Position numbers and translations under genes: made by a program
Source of the DNA: Nitrospira sp.
GTDB lineage: Bacteria; Nitrospirota; Nitrospiria; Nitrospirales; Nitrospiraceae
Length of the DNA stretch: 5,070 nt
Assembly: GCA_030456405.1 (NCBI GenBank)
Contig: JAKDNQ010000181.1
Location: forward strand, 1 to 5,070
Direction of reading: 5' to 3'
Notes under the pieces: model-generated
What the model was told of the DNA's origin: nothing
Seen by the model: only the letters and a program-made list of their open reading frames with translations
The model's database searches: none
Shown here: positions 1 through 5,070 of the stretch, piece by piece
Position numbering within the stretch: the first letter of the stretch is position 1
Layout of the letters: every line of letters starts with the position of its first letter

Positions 1-2
1 CA

Positions 3-425
3 GCCCTGGATGGCTTGCCACACTCACAGGGGACGAATGGCAAGATATCTGTGAGTCACGGGGAAACGATTTTGGTTGTGGAGGACGATCTGGGCCTTCG
101 AACCATGGTGGGATTGTTGCTCCGATCGCATGGCTACCGGCTCCTTGAGGCATCGGATCCGGTTGAGGCAGAATCGCTTGTGCGACACTGCCTTGATCCA
201 ATCGATCTAGTACTGATGGACGTCACGCTGCCTGGAATCAATGGCTACGAACTGGCTCGCATATTGTTAGATCTCCGGTCGTTTCCTGCCGTGCTGTTTG
301 TTTCCGGCTATGAGCAGGACTTCTTCGACGTAGACCGGACGGTCAGCGTCAAAAGTGGATTTCTCTTAAAGCCATTCGGACTGAATGGCCTTGTCACGAA
401 GATTCAAGAGCTATTGGAAGCCTGA
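3..425 (+). CDS. Response-regulator receiver domain, probably the C-terminal end of a hybrid histidine kinase (5' truncated by window edge)
   Basis: This is a complete CheY-like receiver domain that would accept a phosphoryl group from a histidine kinase. Numbering from the TTG at 15, the acidic pocket is E23-D24-D25 in ILVVEDD, the phospho-acceptor is D69 in LVLMDVTLPG, the switch Ser is S97 in VLFVSGY, and the conserved Lys is K119 in LLKPF. The protein stops directly after the domain and has no DNA-binding or other output domain. The reading frame stays open to the left edge. None of the possible starts (TTG 15, GTG 51) has a well-placed Shine-Dalgarno. About 18 residues of polar linker precede a GETILVVEDD entry, a form typical of receivers attached to the end of PAS/HisKA/HATPase hybrid kinases. 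I therefore infer a 3' gene fragment. The alternative is a stand-alone CheY-like protein with a weak TTG start. The receiver assignment itself is secure. Confidence 0.85.
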   Translation, partial: ALDGLPHSQGTNGKISVSHGETILVVEDDLGLRTMVGLLLRSHGYRLLEASDPVEAESLVRHCLDPIDLVLMDVTLPGINGYELARILLDLRSFPAVLFVSGYEQDFFDVDRTVSVKSGFLLKPFGLNGLVTKIQELLEA

Positions 426-426
426 C

Positions 427-717
427 TTACGACGTGGCCGTGGAAGGAGAAGTCGAACCATCAGAGGTACGAGGTATGGTTTCATCGAGGGCTTCGTCCA
501 GGATTCGAAGAGATTCATTGAGGAGATCTGCTGCACAGCTTAACGTCACATGAATTTGTTGGAGCGCTTCCTCCCGTCGCCCTTCCTGGTATAAAGATTG
601 GAAACGACGATGATGTTCTTCCAAGATCGCTTGCTTCGCATCGAGCATCAGACTATCGATGGCTATCACAGTGGCCTCCCATTCTTCAGATTGAGATGAG
701 GACGATAACAAATCCAT
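427..717 (-). CDS. Small helical protein of unknown function (start uncertain, may extend to 846)
   Basis: I do not recognise this protein. From the ATG at 717 it has 96 residues: an acidic, Ser-rich start, then about 70 residues of strongly helical, charged sequence (EEWEATVIAIDSLM, KQAILEEHHRRFQSLY, REEALQQIHVTLSCAADLLN, ESLRILDEALDE), and a Ser/Thr-rich tail. It has no signal peptide, membrane segment or catalytic motif. The helical hairpin pattern suggests a small helical-bundle or adaptor-like protein, but this is inference. The frame continues upstream to a GTG at 846 (139 residues). Those 43 residues are Arg/Ser-rich without a clear fold, and neither start has a Shine-Dalgarno, so I prefer the ATG. 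Its stop lies one base from the stop of the receiver gene on the other strand. Its upstream end faces psiE, so the two genes are divergent and share the region holding the Pho-box-like repeats. Confidence 0.55.
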   Translation of the reverse strand: MDLLSSSSQSEEWEATVIAIDSLMLDAKQAILEEHHRRFQSLYQEGRREEALQQIHVTLSCAADLLNESLRILDEALDETIPRTSDGSTSPSTATS

Positions 718-848
718 AAATCGACAGCAATGATACGAATGGGTGGGTCGATGAATAAGACGATCCTCTCGCGCTGATCTCTCTGTCGCTATCGATGTCT
801 TTCCGCTCGCCTTGCGTTCCTCACCGGCTTCCCTACCAACCCCCACAA

Positions 849-876
849 TTTACAGAATATTTACAAGGAATTGACA
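849..876 (+). promoter_or_regulatory. Candidate Pho box: three hexamers at an exact 11-bp period
   Basis: TTTACA at 849-854, TTTACA at 860-865 and TTGACA at 871-876 are separated by 5 bp each. As heptamers they read TTTACAG, TTTACAA and TTGACAG with 4-bp spacers. Tandem repeats at an 11-bp period are the hallmark of PhoB/PhoP sites: TT(A/C/T)ACA-type repeats in Bacillus, and CTGTCAT-type repeats in enterics. The minus strand reads CTGTCAA, TTGTAAA, CTGTAAA, close to the enteric form. The array lies 34 bp before psiE, a family named for phosphate-starvation induction, and also upstream of the divergent gene. No strong -10 is visible; TATGTC at 886-891 is a weak candidate toward psiE. Binding by PhoB is inferred from spacing, sequence and context. 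Confidence 0.55.
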
Positions 877-910
877 GGATTGAAATATGTCCACGGTAGG
901 TTAAGGGCAC

Positions 911-1438
911 ATGATTGCACCAATGACACAAACCACTATGGAACAGACTCTCTCAAACAGTTGGTCCAAACGATTCAGGGTTATGTTGGCGGTTTCTGAT
1001 ATCACGCGTGTATGGGAGGTGGGCACCCGCTTCATTCTGAGTCTGCTGACCCTGACGATTCTCCTCGGTTTAGCCGGCGGCGTTGTCAAAACGTTTCTTG
1101 ATCTGCGGCTTCTCTTGTCCGCGGACATGGAAGTGGCCCTTCGTCAAGTTTTGGTCGACACCCTGACCCTTTTGGCCGTCGTCGAAGTGTTGAAGACCAC
1201 TCTTGCCTACTGCTCTGACGGGCGCGTAAGGGTCACCTTTATCATCGACACAGTCCTTGTCGTGATGTTGACGGAGGTGATCTCACGATGGTTCACGGGC
1301 GGGCTGTGGCAGCAATTCGCGATACTGGGAGGCATCTTACTCACGCTGGGCCTTCTGCGCATCGTGGCCGTCCGCTATAGCCCGACGCCGACAACGCCTA
1401 CGCATCAGGTCAATCAACCGGGGCTCTCATTTTCATAA
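911..1438 (+). CDS. psiE: PsiE-family phosphate-starvation-inducible membrane protein
   Basis: The product is an inner-membrane protein of the PsiE family, whose E. coli member is induced by phosphate starvation and whose biochemical role is unknown. Four hydrophobic segments are visible at about residues 40-62, 78-97, 108-124 and 133-155. They are joined by the family's characteristic stretch: VDTLTLLAVVEVLKTTLAY, then GRVRVTFIIDTVLVV. The N-terminal 35 residues and the C-terminal 20 (Pro/Thr-rich) are polar. The length of 175 residues is in the usual range of roughly 130-180. I chose the ATG at 911 because AAGGG lies just before it at 903-907; ATGs at 923 and 938 have no ribosome binding site. 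A Pho-box-like repeat array ends 34 bp upstream. The next gene begins 18 bp downstream on the same strand, so the two are probably co-transcribed. The family call is from remembered sequence pattern, not a search. Confidence 0.8.
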   Translation: MIAPMTQTTMEQTLSNSWSKRFRVMLAVSDITRVWEVGTRFILSLLTLTILLGLAGGVVKTFLDLRLLLSADMEVALRQVLVDTLTLLAVVEVLKTTLAYCSDGRVRVTFIIDTVLVVMLTEVISRWFTGGLWQQFAILGGILLTLGLLRIVAVRYSPTPTTPTHQVNQPGLSFS

Positions 1439-1445
1439 TTTCACC

Positions 1446-1452
1446 AGGAGGT
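1446..1452 (+). promoter_or_regulatory. Strong Shine-Dalgarno for the small winged-helix-like gene
   Basis: AGGAGGT lies 4-5 bases before the ATG at 1457. It fixes that start, and it selects this frame over the overlapping open frames on both strands, which lack a ribosome binding site. Confidence 0.85.
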
Positions 1453-1456
1453 AGCG

Positions 1457-1723
1457 ATGCCTATCAATGCGCTTCTTGAATCTGCTCCTGAAGTTCATCC
1501 GGTGCGATGTGGACATGACCATACCGATGCTCTCACGGAAGCCATTCTCGACCACCTCAACGAGCAGACGGTTATCAGTCTGGATTCGCTCATCTGTCTC
1601 ATGCCTCAATACACCTGGAATAAAATTTTTCATGCCGTCGATCAACTCGCTCGATGTCATAAGATCGTTCTTCGCCGGCACCGATTCGACTATATGCTCT
1701 TTTCGGTCAATTTTGTGGCTTAA
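1457..1723 (+). CDS. Small winged-helix-like protein, conserved-hypothetical type
   Basis: This 88-residue protein is not one I can name. Residues 24-84 have a winged-helix layout: helix 1 (DALTEAILDHLNE), a short strand and helix 2 (TVISLDSLICLMP), a recognition-type helix (TWNKIFHAVDQLARCH), then a two-stranded wing (KIVLRRHRFDYMLFSV). The 'TWN-x-hydrophobic-F-x-x-VDQLxR' segment followed by a K/R-rich hairpin is the arrangement seen in small DNA-binding proteins of the MarR/LexA-like superfamily fold. The first 23 residues are polar, with a CGHDH cluster (18-22) of uncertain meaning. There is no membrane segment. The start is set by a strong Shine-Dalgarno. It follows psiE by 18 bp and so probably shares its transcript, which would place a possible DNA-binding protein under the same phosphate-linked control. 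The fold is inferred from pattern only; a non-DNA-binding role is possible. Confidence 0.7.
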   Translation: MPINALLESAPEVHPVRCGHDHTDALTEAILDHLNEQTVISLDSLICLMPQYTWNKIFHAVDQLARCHKIVLRRHRFDYMLFSVNFVA

Positions 1724-1842
1724 CCACATCGTGCCAATCCGCCTGCGCGTGCCGCATTGCGATGAGCCCATGCATCACAGGGCCGTCGTGCTGACTCTTC
1801 TTCTCAATGAACAATGAGACTAGTCTGAAGCCTAAGGAGAGT
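1724..1842. other. Convergent intergenic region without a clear terminator
   Basis: This is the 119 bp between the stop of the winged-helix-like gene and the stop of phoU on the opposite strand. I see no credible gene. It holds a perfect 10-bp palindrome, AGACTAGTCT, at 1817-1826, and a weak TCTCA/TGAGA inverted repeat around 1802-1819. Neither is followed by a T-run, so neither is a convincing intrinsic terminator. Confidence 0.5.
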
Positions 1843-2538
1843 TCAGCCTTTTGCAAGGCTGTCCTTGGAAGGTCCCGGTGGAGTGGTATGGCGAATGATC
1901 TTGCCTTCCACGAGATAGACCACCAGCTCAGCGATATTGGTGGCGTGATCGGCCATCCGTTCGAGATATTTTGAAATGAAGCTCAAGCGAATGGCGCGTG
2001 AAATCGTGCGCGCGTCCTCCAGCATGAACGAGAGTAGCTCACGGAATAATTGTTCCATCAGATGATCGACGTAGTCGTCGTCCGTGAGCACCTTCCGGGC
2101 GAGTTGGGCATCATCCTTGACAAACGCATCGATGCTTTGCTTCACCATCATCCGTGCCATATTACCCATCATCGGGATATCGATGTAGGGTTTGAGCTGT
2201 GGCTCTTCGTTCAGCTCGATCGCCCGTTCGCAGACATTCTCTGCCAGGTCGCTGATGCGCTCGAGCTCGGTGGCGATTTTCATCGCGGTCGTCACTAACC
2301 GCAAGTCTCGCGCCGCAGGCTGATGGAGCGCCAGCAGTCGGATACTTTCTTCATCAATCTCCACATCCAAGGCATTGATTTGGTGGTCCCGCTCGATGAC
2401 CTCACGGGCCAGGGTAGAATCGCGCGTCACGAGTGCGGTAAGGGCCTGGTCAATCTGGTCTTCCGCCTGCGCAGCCATTCGCAAAAGCTTGGTTTTCAAG
2501 TCGGCGAGTTCTTCGTCAAAGTGGCGCTGTGTCATCAT
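1843..2538 (-). CDS. phoU: Phosphate signalling protein PhoU
   Basis: PhoU is a cytoplasmic helical-bundle protein that connects the Pst transporter to the PhoR kinase and restrains the Pho response when phosphate is plentiful. Counting from the second of two adjacent ATGs (2535), the protein has 230 residues, normal for PhoU. It shows the expected internal duplication of two three-helix PhoU domains. The metal-binding E-x3-D-x3-N motif occurs at E92-D96-N100 (LERISDLAEN) and again at E192-D196-N200 (LERMADHATN), exactly 100 residues apart. The C-terminal tail after VEGKIIRH is short, polar and likely flexible. The start is at 2538 or 2535; both ATGs lie only 2-5 bp after the pstB stop (TGA at 2543-2541), so phoU is probably translated by coupling, with GGGTGAT overlapping that stop as a weak ribosome binding site. 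Open frame upstream of these ATGs lies inside pstB and is not real. Gene order pstA-pstB-phoU supports the call. Confidence 0.96.
   Translation of the reverse strand: MMTQRHFDEELADLKTKLLRMAAQAEDQIDQALTALVTRDSTLAREVIERDHQINALDVEIDEESIRLLALHQPAARDLRLVTTAMKIATELERISDLAENVCERAIELNEEPQLKPYIDIPMMGNMARMMVKQSIDAFVKDDAQLARKVLTDDDYVDHLMEQLFRELLSFMLEDARTISRAIRLSFISKYLERMADHATNIAELVVYLVEGKIIRHTTPPGPSKDSLAKG
1844..1861 (-). repeat. Inverted repeat spanning the phoU stop codon
   Basis: A perfect 7-bp stem (CAGCCTT / AAGGCTG) with a 4-base loop covers the last codons and part of the stop of phoU. On the phoU strand it is not followed by a T-run, so it is not a canonical rho-independent terminator. It could slow RNA decay from the 3' end or be chance. 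Confidence 0.4.
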
Positions 2539-2540
2539 GA

Positions 2541-3410
2541 TCACCCAAACCGTCCTGTGATGTAGTCTTCTGTTTGCTTCTTGGCAGGCGTGGTAAAGAG
2601 CTGTTTCGTGAGGCCGAACTCGACGATGTCGCCAAGGTACATGAAGGCCGTCCAATCGGACACCCGTGCCGCCTGCTGCATATTGTGGGTGACAATGACA
2701 ACCGTCAAGTCCTGCTTCAAGGAAAAGAGCAGCTCTTCAATTTTGGCGGTGGCGACAGGATCCAATGCCGAGCAAGGTTCATCCATCAGTAAGACATCCG
2801 GTTTGACCGCGAGCGCGCGGGCGATACAGAGCCGTTGTTGCTGCCCTCCGGAGAGGCCGAAGGCGCTGACGTGGAGCCGATCTTTCACTTCATCCCACAG
2901 CCCTGCGCCCTTGAGCCCCTCTTCTACAATCTGATCCAGCTGGCCACGGTTTTTAATTCCATGGAGACGCGGCCCATAGGCAACGTTTTCGTAGATCGAT
3001 TTCGGAAATGGGTTGGATTTCTGAAAGACCATCCCGACACGTTTTCTCAGGTCGGTGATATCTACGTCTGGGCTGTAGATATTCACACCGTCGAGGAGCA
3101 GGGTGCCGTCCAATCGAGTGCCCTCAATCAAGTCGTTGAGCCGATTGAGGCAGCGCAGCAAGGTAGATTTCCCACAGCCGGACGGCCCAATGAACGACGT
3201 GACCTGATTCTTGATAATGTCCATATCAACTTTGAAGAGGGATTGGCGGTCTCCATAAAAAAAGTTGACCTGATTCAAGGTCAGTTTGACGGCTTGAGCC
3301 TTGGAATCATGGACAGATGATTGTCGAGGATCACTTTGCACATTAAGCCTTTGTGAGTCGAGCCCTTGTGAGAGGAACGACTGTTGTGGCAAAACTGGAG
3401 TAGGGGCCAT
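2541..3410 (-). CDS. pstB: Phosphate ABC transporter ATP-binding protein PstB
   Basis: PstB is the ATPase that powers the PstSCAB high-affinity phosphate importer from the cytoplasmic face of the inner membrane. All ABC motifs are intact in its 289 residues: Walker [10 protein letters not shown] at 75-83, Q-loop Q130 (VFQKSNPFP, the PstB-typical form), signature LSGGQ at 186-190, Walker B VLLMDE at 206-211, and H-loop H242 (VIVTHN). The [20 protein letters not shown] stretch and the ending EDYITGRFG are characteristic of PstB. The protein is about 30-40 residues longer than the usual 250-260 because of a polar, Gln/Ser-rich N-terminal extension before [13 protein letters not shown]. The ATG at 3410 is chosen because it has an excellent Shine-Dalgarno, AAGGAGG at 3423-3417, that begins inside the pstA stop codon. 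No other good start lies before the domain. The frame stays open further upstream, but there it lies antisense-free within pstA in a different frame and is not real. Confidence 0.97.
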   Translation of the reverse strand: MAPTPVLPQQSFLSQGLDSQRLNVQSDPRQSSVHDSKAQAVKLTLNQVNFFYGDRQSLFKVDMDIIKNQVTSFIGPSGCGKSTLLRCLNRLNDLIEGTRLDGTLLLDGVNIYSPDVDITDLRKRVGMVFQKSNPFPKSIYENVAYGPRLHGIKNRGQLDQIVEEGLKGAGLWDEVKDRLHVSAFGLSGGQQQRLCIARALAVKPDVLLMDEPCSALDPVATAKIEELLFSLKQDLTVVIVTHNMQQAARVSDWTAFMYLGDIVEFGLTKQLFTTPAKKQTEDYITGRFG

Positions 3411-3416
3411 GACGCT

Positions 3417-3424
3417 CCTCCTTA
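3417..3424 (-). promoter_or_regulatory. Shine-Dalgarno of pstB overlapping the pstA stop
   Basis: On the minus strand TAAGGAGG contains both the pstA stop (TAA, 3424-3422) and the core Shine-Dalgarno for pstB, 6 bases before its ATG at 3410. It fixes the pstB start and suggests that ribosomes finishing pstA feed pstB. Confidence 0.85.
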
Positions 3425-5065
3425 TAACACTGATCCAGCATACTTCTTGCGCAGGTGGTTGCGAAGGACAATCGCCGTCAAATTTAACAGCACGACGACA
3501 GTGATCAAAACTAGGGTGGTGATGTAGACCATCGGTTTCGCTGCTTCCACATTGGGAGACTGGAAGCCGACGTCGTAAATATGAAATCCCAAATGCATGA
3601 ACTTTCGATCGAAGTGGAAAAATGGCCAGGAACCGTCTACGGGGAGCGATGGCGCAAGCTTGACGACTCCTGTCAGCATCAGCGGCGCCACTTCGCCCGC
3701 TGCACGAGCCATTGCTAAAATCAATCCGGTTAGAATACCCGGTAGAGCAGAGGGTATCACGACTTTGAGCATCGTTTCCAACTTGGTTGCGCCAAGCGCC
3801 AACGATCCTTCTCGAAACTCCCGAGGCACGGCAGCCAGCCCTTCTTCTGTGGAAACGATGACCACCGGCACCGTGAGTAGGGCCAGGGTCAGCGACGCCC
3901 ATAGAATGCCGCCGGTGCCGAATGTCGGCGTGGGGAGTCGTTCGGGAAAGAAGAGGGTATCGAGGGTCCCCCCGACGGCATAAATAAAAAATCCTAGTCC
4001 GAACACACCGAAGACAATCGAGGGCACGCCGGCGAGATTGTTGACGGCAATTCTCACAAGCCGGACCATGACGCCCTGTCGGGCATATTCTCGTAGATAG
4101 AGCGCAGTAAGCACGCCGAAGGGAACGACGGCGAGGCTCATGACGATGACCATCATGACGGTGCCGAATATGGCCGGGAAGATGCCGCCTTCCGTATTGG
4201 CTTCTCGAGGCTCGGTGCTGAGCACAGACCACACATTGGTGAGATAGATCCAGCTTTTGTGAAACAGGCTCATCTCATTGGGACGGAGGGCGCGAATAAT
4301 CTGCCCGACTGGGATCTGTTTTTCTCGTCCGTTTGCATCCACCATCAGAACAGAGTATTCATTGAATTCTGCGCGGAGCTTGTCCAATTCCAGATTTTTT
4401 TCCTGGTAACGGGATTCAGCTGCAGCCGCCTGGGCTTTGAGGCTATCGATTTCCCCTCGTTCCCTCGTATCGGGGGCAGCGCTTATTTCTAGCGCGCGGA
4501 TTTCCAATCGCGCCTGTTCGATCTCCGTGTTAATGGAGCCGATCTCGACCTTTTCGATGCGTGCGATCTGTTGATGGAGGGCATTGGCGCTGTCGATCAG
4601 TGGGGCCAAGGCGATCCACCCGGCTTCATTCCCTTCTGCCAGCAGAGTCTCTCCTTTGTAGACAGCTTTGATCCTGGCATACATGTTGCCCCATTCGCGG
4701 CGTTCCAAGAGCACAACGTCTGTCGGATAAAGTCGGGACACAATCTGATCGTCGTTGACCCATTTGAAATCAAGTCCGGATATATCGCGATTTCCGATCT
4801 TGACTCGAAGGCGCCCCTTCCCTTCGGGACGATCCGGCGTGACAGACCGAGGGATGACCTCGCGACCGGCCAGTTGCCCCATCACGCGCTGTTGATCTTT
4901 CAGGGTGAGCTCGACGATGTCCGAGGTCCAAAAGTATCCCAAGCCGTTGATGACGATCAACAGCAACAGTCCGAAGACCATGAGCAGGGACACCGAGACA
5001 CCGGCTGCACATCCCCAGATGAAGACGTTACCGGAGGCGAGGAACTGTTTGAATGGCGCGCGCAT
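3422..5065 (-). CDS. pstA: Phosphate ABC transporter permease PstA, long form with periplasmic coiled-coil insertion
   Basis: PstA is one of the two permease subunits that form the phosphate channel of PstSCAB. At 547 residues it is the long form: E. coli PstA has about 300. The order is TM1 at about 17-40, a long presumed periplasmic region 41-295, then the permease core with five hydrophobic segments near 297-324, 340-366, 385-405, 438-467 and 511-535. The EAA loop that docks on PstB is at about 407-444 ([20 protein letters not shown]). The insertion carries [12 protein letters not shown] (91-102) and ERREWGNMY (121-129), which match the N-terminal domain (DUF3333-type) of long PstA proteins such as those of pseudomonads as I remember them, followed by a heptad-like coiled coil at about 157-233. 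The ATG at 5065 gives a natural short cytoplasmic leader before TM1. It sits in TAATG, so it may overlap the stop of an upstream gene, expected to be pstC. The Shine-Dalgarno lies beyond the edge. Confidence 0.94.
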   Translation of the reverse strand: MRAPFKQFLASGNVFIWGCAAGVSVSLLMVFGLLLLIVINGLGYFWTSDIVELTLKDQQRVMGQLAGREVIPRSVTPDRPEGKGRLRVKIGNRDISGLDFKWVNDDQIVSRLYPTDVVLLERREWGNMYARIKAVYKGETLLAEGNEAGWIALAPLIDSANALHQQIARIEKVEIGSINTEIEQARLEIRALEISAAPDTRERGEIDSLKAQAAAAESRYQEKNLELDKLRAEFNEYSVLMVDANGREKQIPVGQIIRALRPNEMSLFHKSWIYLTNVWSVLSTEPREANTEGGIFPAIFGTVMMVIVMSLAVVPFGVLTALYLREYARQGVMVRLVRIAVNNLAGVPSIVFGVFGLGFFIYAVGGTLDTLFFPERLPTPTFGTGGILWASLTLALLTVPVVIVSTEEGLAAVPREFREGSLALGATKLETMLKVVIPSALPGILTGLILAMARAAGEVAPLMLTGVVKLAPSLPVDGSWPFFHFDRKFMHLGFHIYDVGFQSPNVEAAKPMVYITTLVLITVVVLLNLTAIVLRNHLRKKYAGSVL

Positions 5066-5070
5066 TAATA

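Noticed and set aside
3..425. The receiver protein as the phosphate regulator PhoB
   Set aside because: It ends straight after the receiver domain and has no winged-helix DNA-binding domain, so it cannot be PhoB.
871..899. TTGACA at 871-876 as the -35 of an ordinary sigma-70 promoter for psiE
   Set aside because: At a 16-18 bp spacing there is no acceptable -10 (the bases at 894-899 are CGGTAG), and the hexamer is better explained as the third member of the 11-bp repeat array.
1474..1524. Cys/His cluster (CGHDH) in the small winged-helix-like protein as a metal site
   Set aside because: The cluster lies in the polar N-terminal tail, and the other Cys residues are not spaced as in a known zinc-binding motif; evidence is too thin.
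1433..1817. Overlapping frames on both strands around the small winged-helix-like gene
   Set aside because: Only the frame starting at 1457 has a strong Shine-Dalgarno and a coherent fold pattern; the others are Arg- and Ser-rich shadow translations.
2835..3320. A 161-codon open frame on the plus strand opposite pstB
   Set aside because: It lies fully antisense to the well-conserved ABC domain of PstB, has no ribosome binding site or recognisable domain, and its composition follows from PstB codon use.
3411..4232. Upstream extension of the pstB frame
   Set aside because: It overlaps pstA in another frame, has shadow-like composition, and the ATG at 3410 has an ideal Shine-Dalgarno.
4571..5068. 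A 165-codon open frame on the plus strand opposite pstA
   Set aside because: It is antisense to the conserved periplasmic domain of PstA and shows no protein features of its own.

Overview
The window is bacterial, dense in genes and of moderate GC. It is built around phosphate uptake and phosphate-starvation response. The organism cannot be proven from sequence alone. The combination of a long PstA with a periplasmic insertion, a PstB with an N-terminal extension, a PsiE-family membrane protein and a small winged-helix-like protein fits a Gram-negative bacterium, and my best guess is Nitrospira or a relative. That guess is inference.

Layout, left to right. (1) Positions 3-425 (+) hold a receiver domain whose frame is open to the left edge, so it is probably the C-terminal end of a hybrid histidine kinase. 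(2) It meets, with a single base between the two stop codons, a minus-strand gene for a small helical protein of unknown function (427 to 717, possibly to 846). (3) A non-coding stretch around 847-910 carries three hexamers spaced exactly 11 bp apart, a good candidate for a PhoB/PhoP-type Pho box. (4) Two plus-strand genes follow: a PsiE-family membrane protein (911-1438) and, 18 bp later behind a strong Shine-Dalgarno, an 88-residue protein that looks like a small winged helix (1457-1723). (5) A 119-bp convergent gap has no clear terminator. (6) The rest is a minus-strand operon read from right to left: pstA (5065-3422), pstB (3410-2541) and phoU (2538-1843). pstC and pstS are expected beyond the right edge.

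How the genes work together. PstA is one of the two membrane permeases of the high-affinity phosphate ABC transporter and PstB is its ATPase. PhoU links transporter state to the PhoR/PhoB two-component system. PsiE-family proteins are named for phosphate-starvation induction, and the Pho-box-like array in front of psiE makes it plausible that the left-hand unit responds to the same signal. No phoB or phoR is visible; the receiver at the left edge lacks a DNA-binding domain and is not PhoB. The transporter genes themselves are ordinary. The parts worth a second look are the Pho-box array, the unknown divergent gene, and the small winged-helix-like protein next to psiE.
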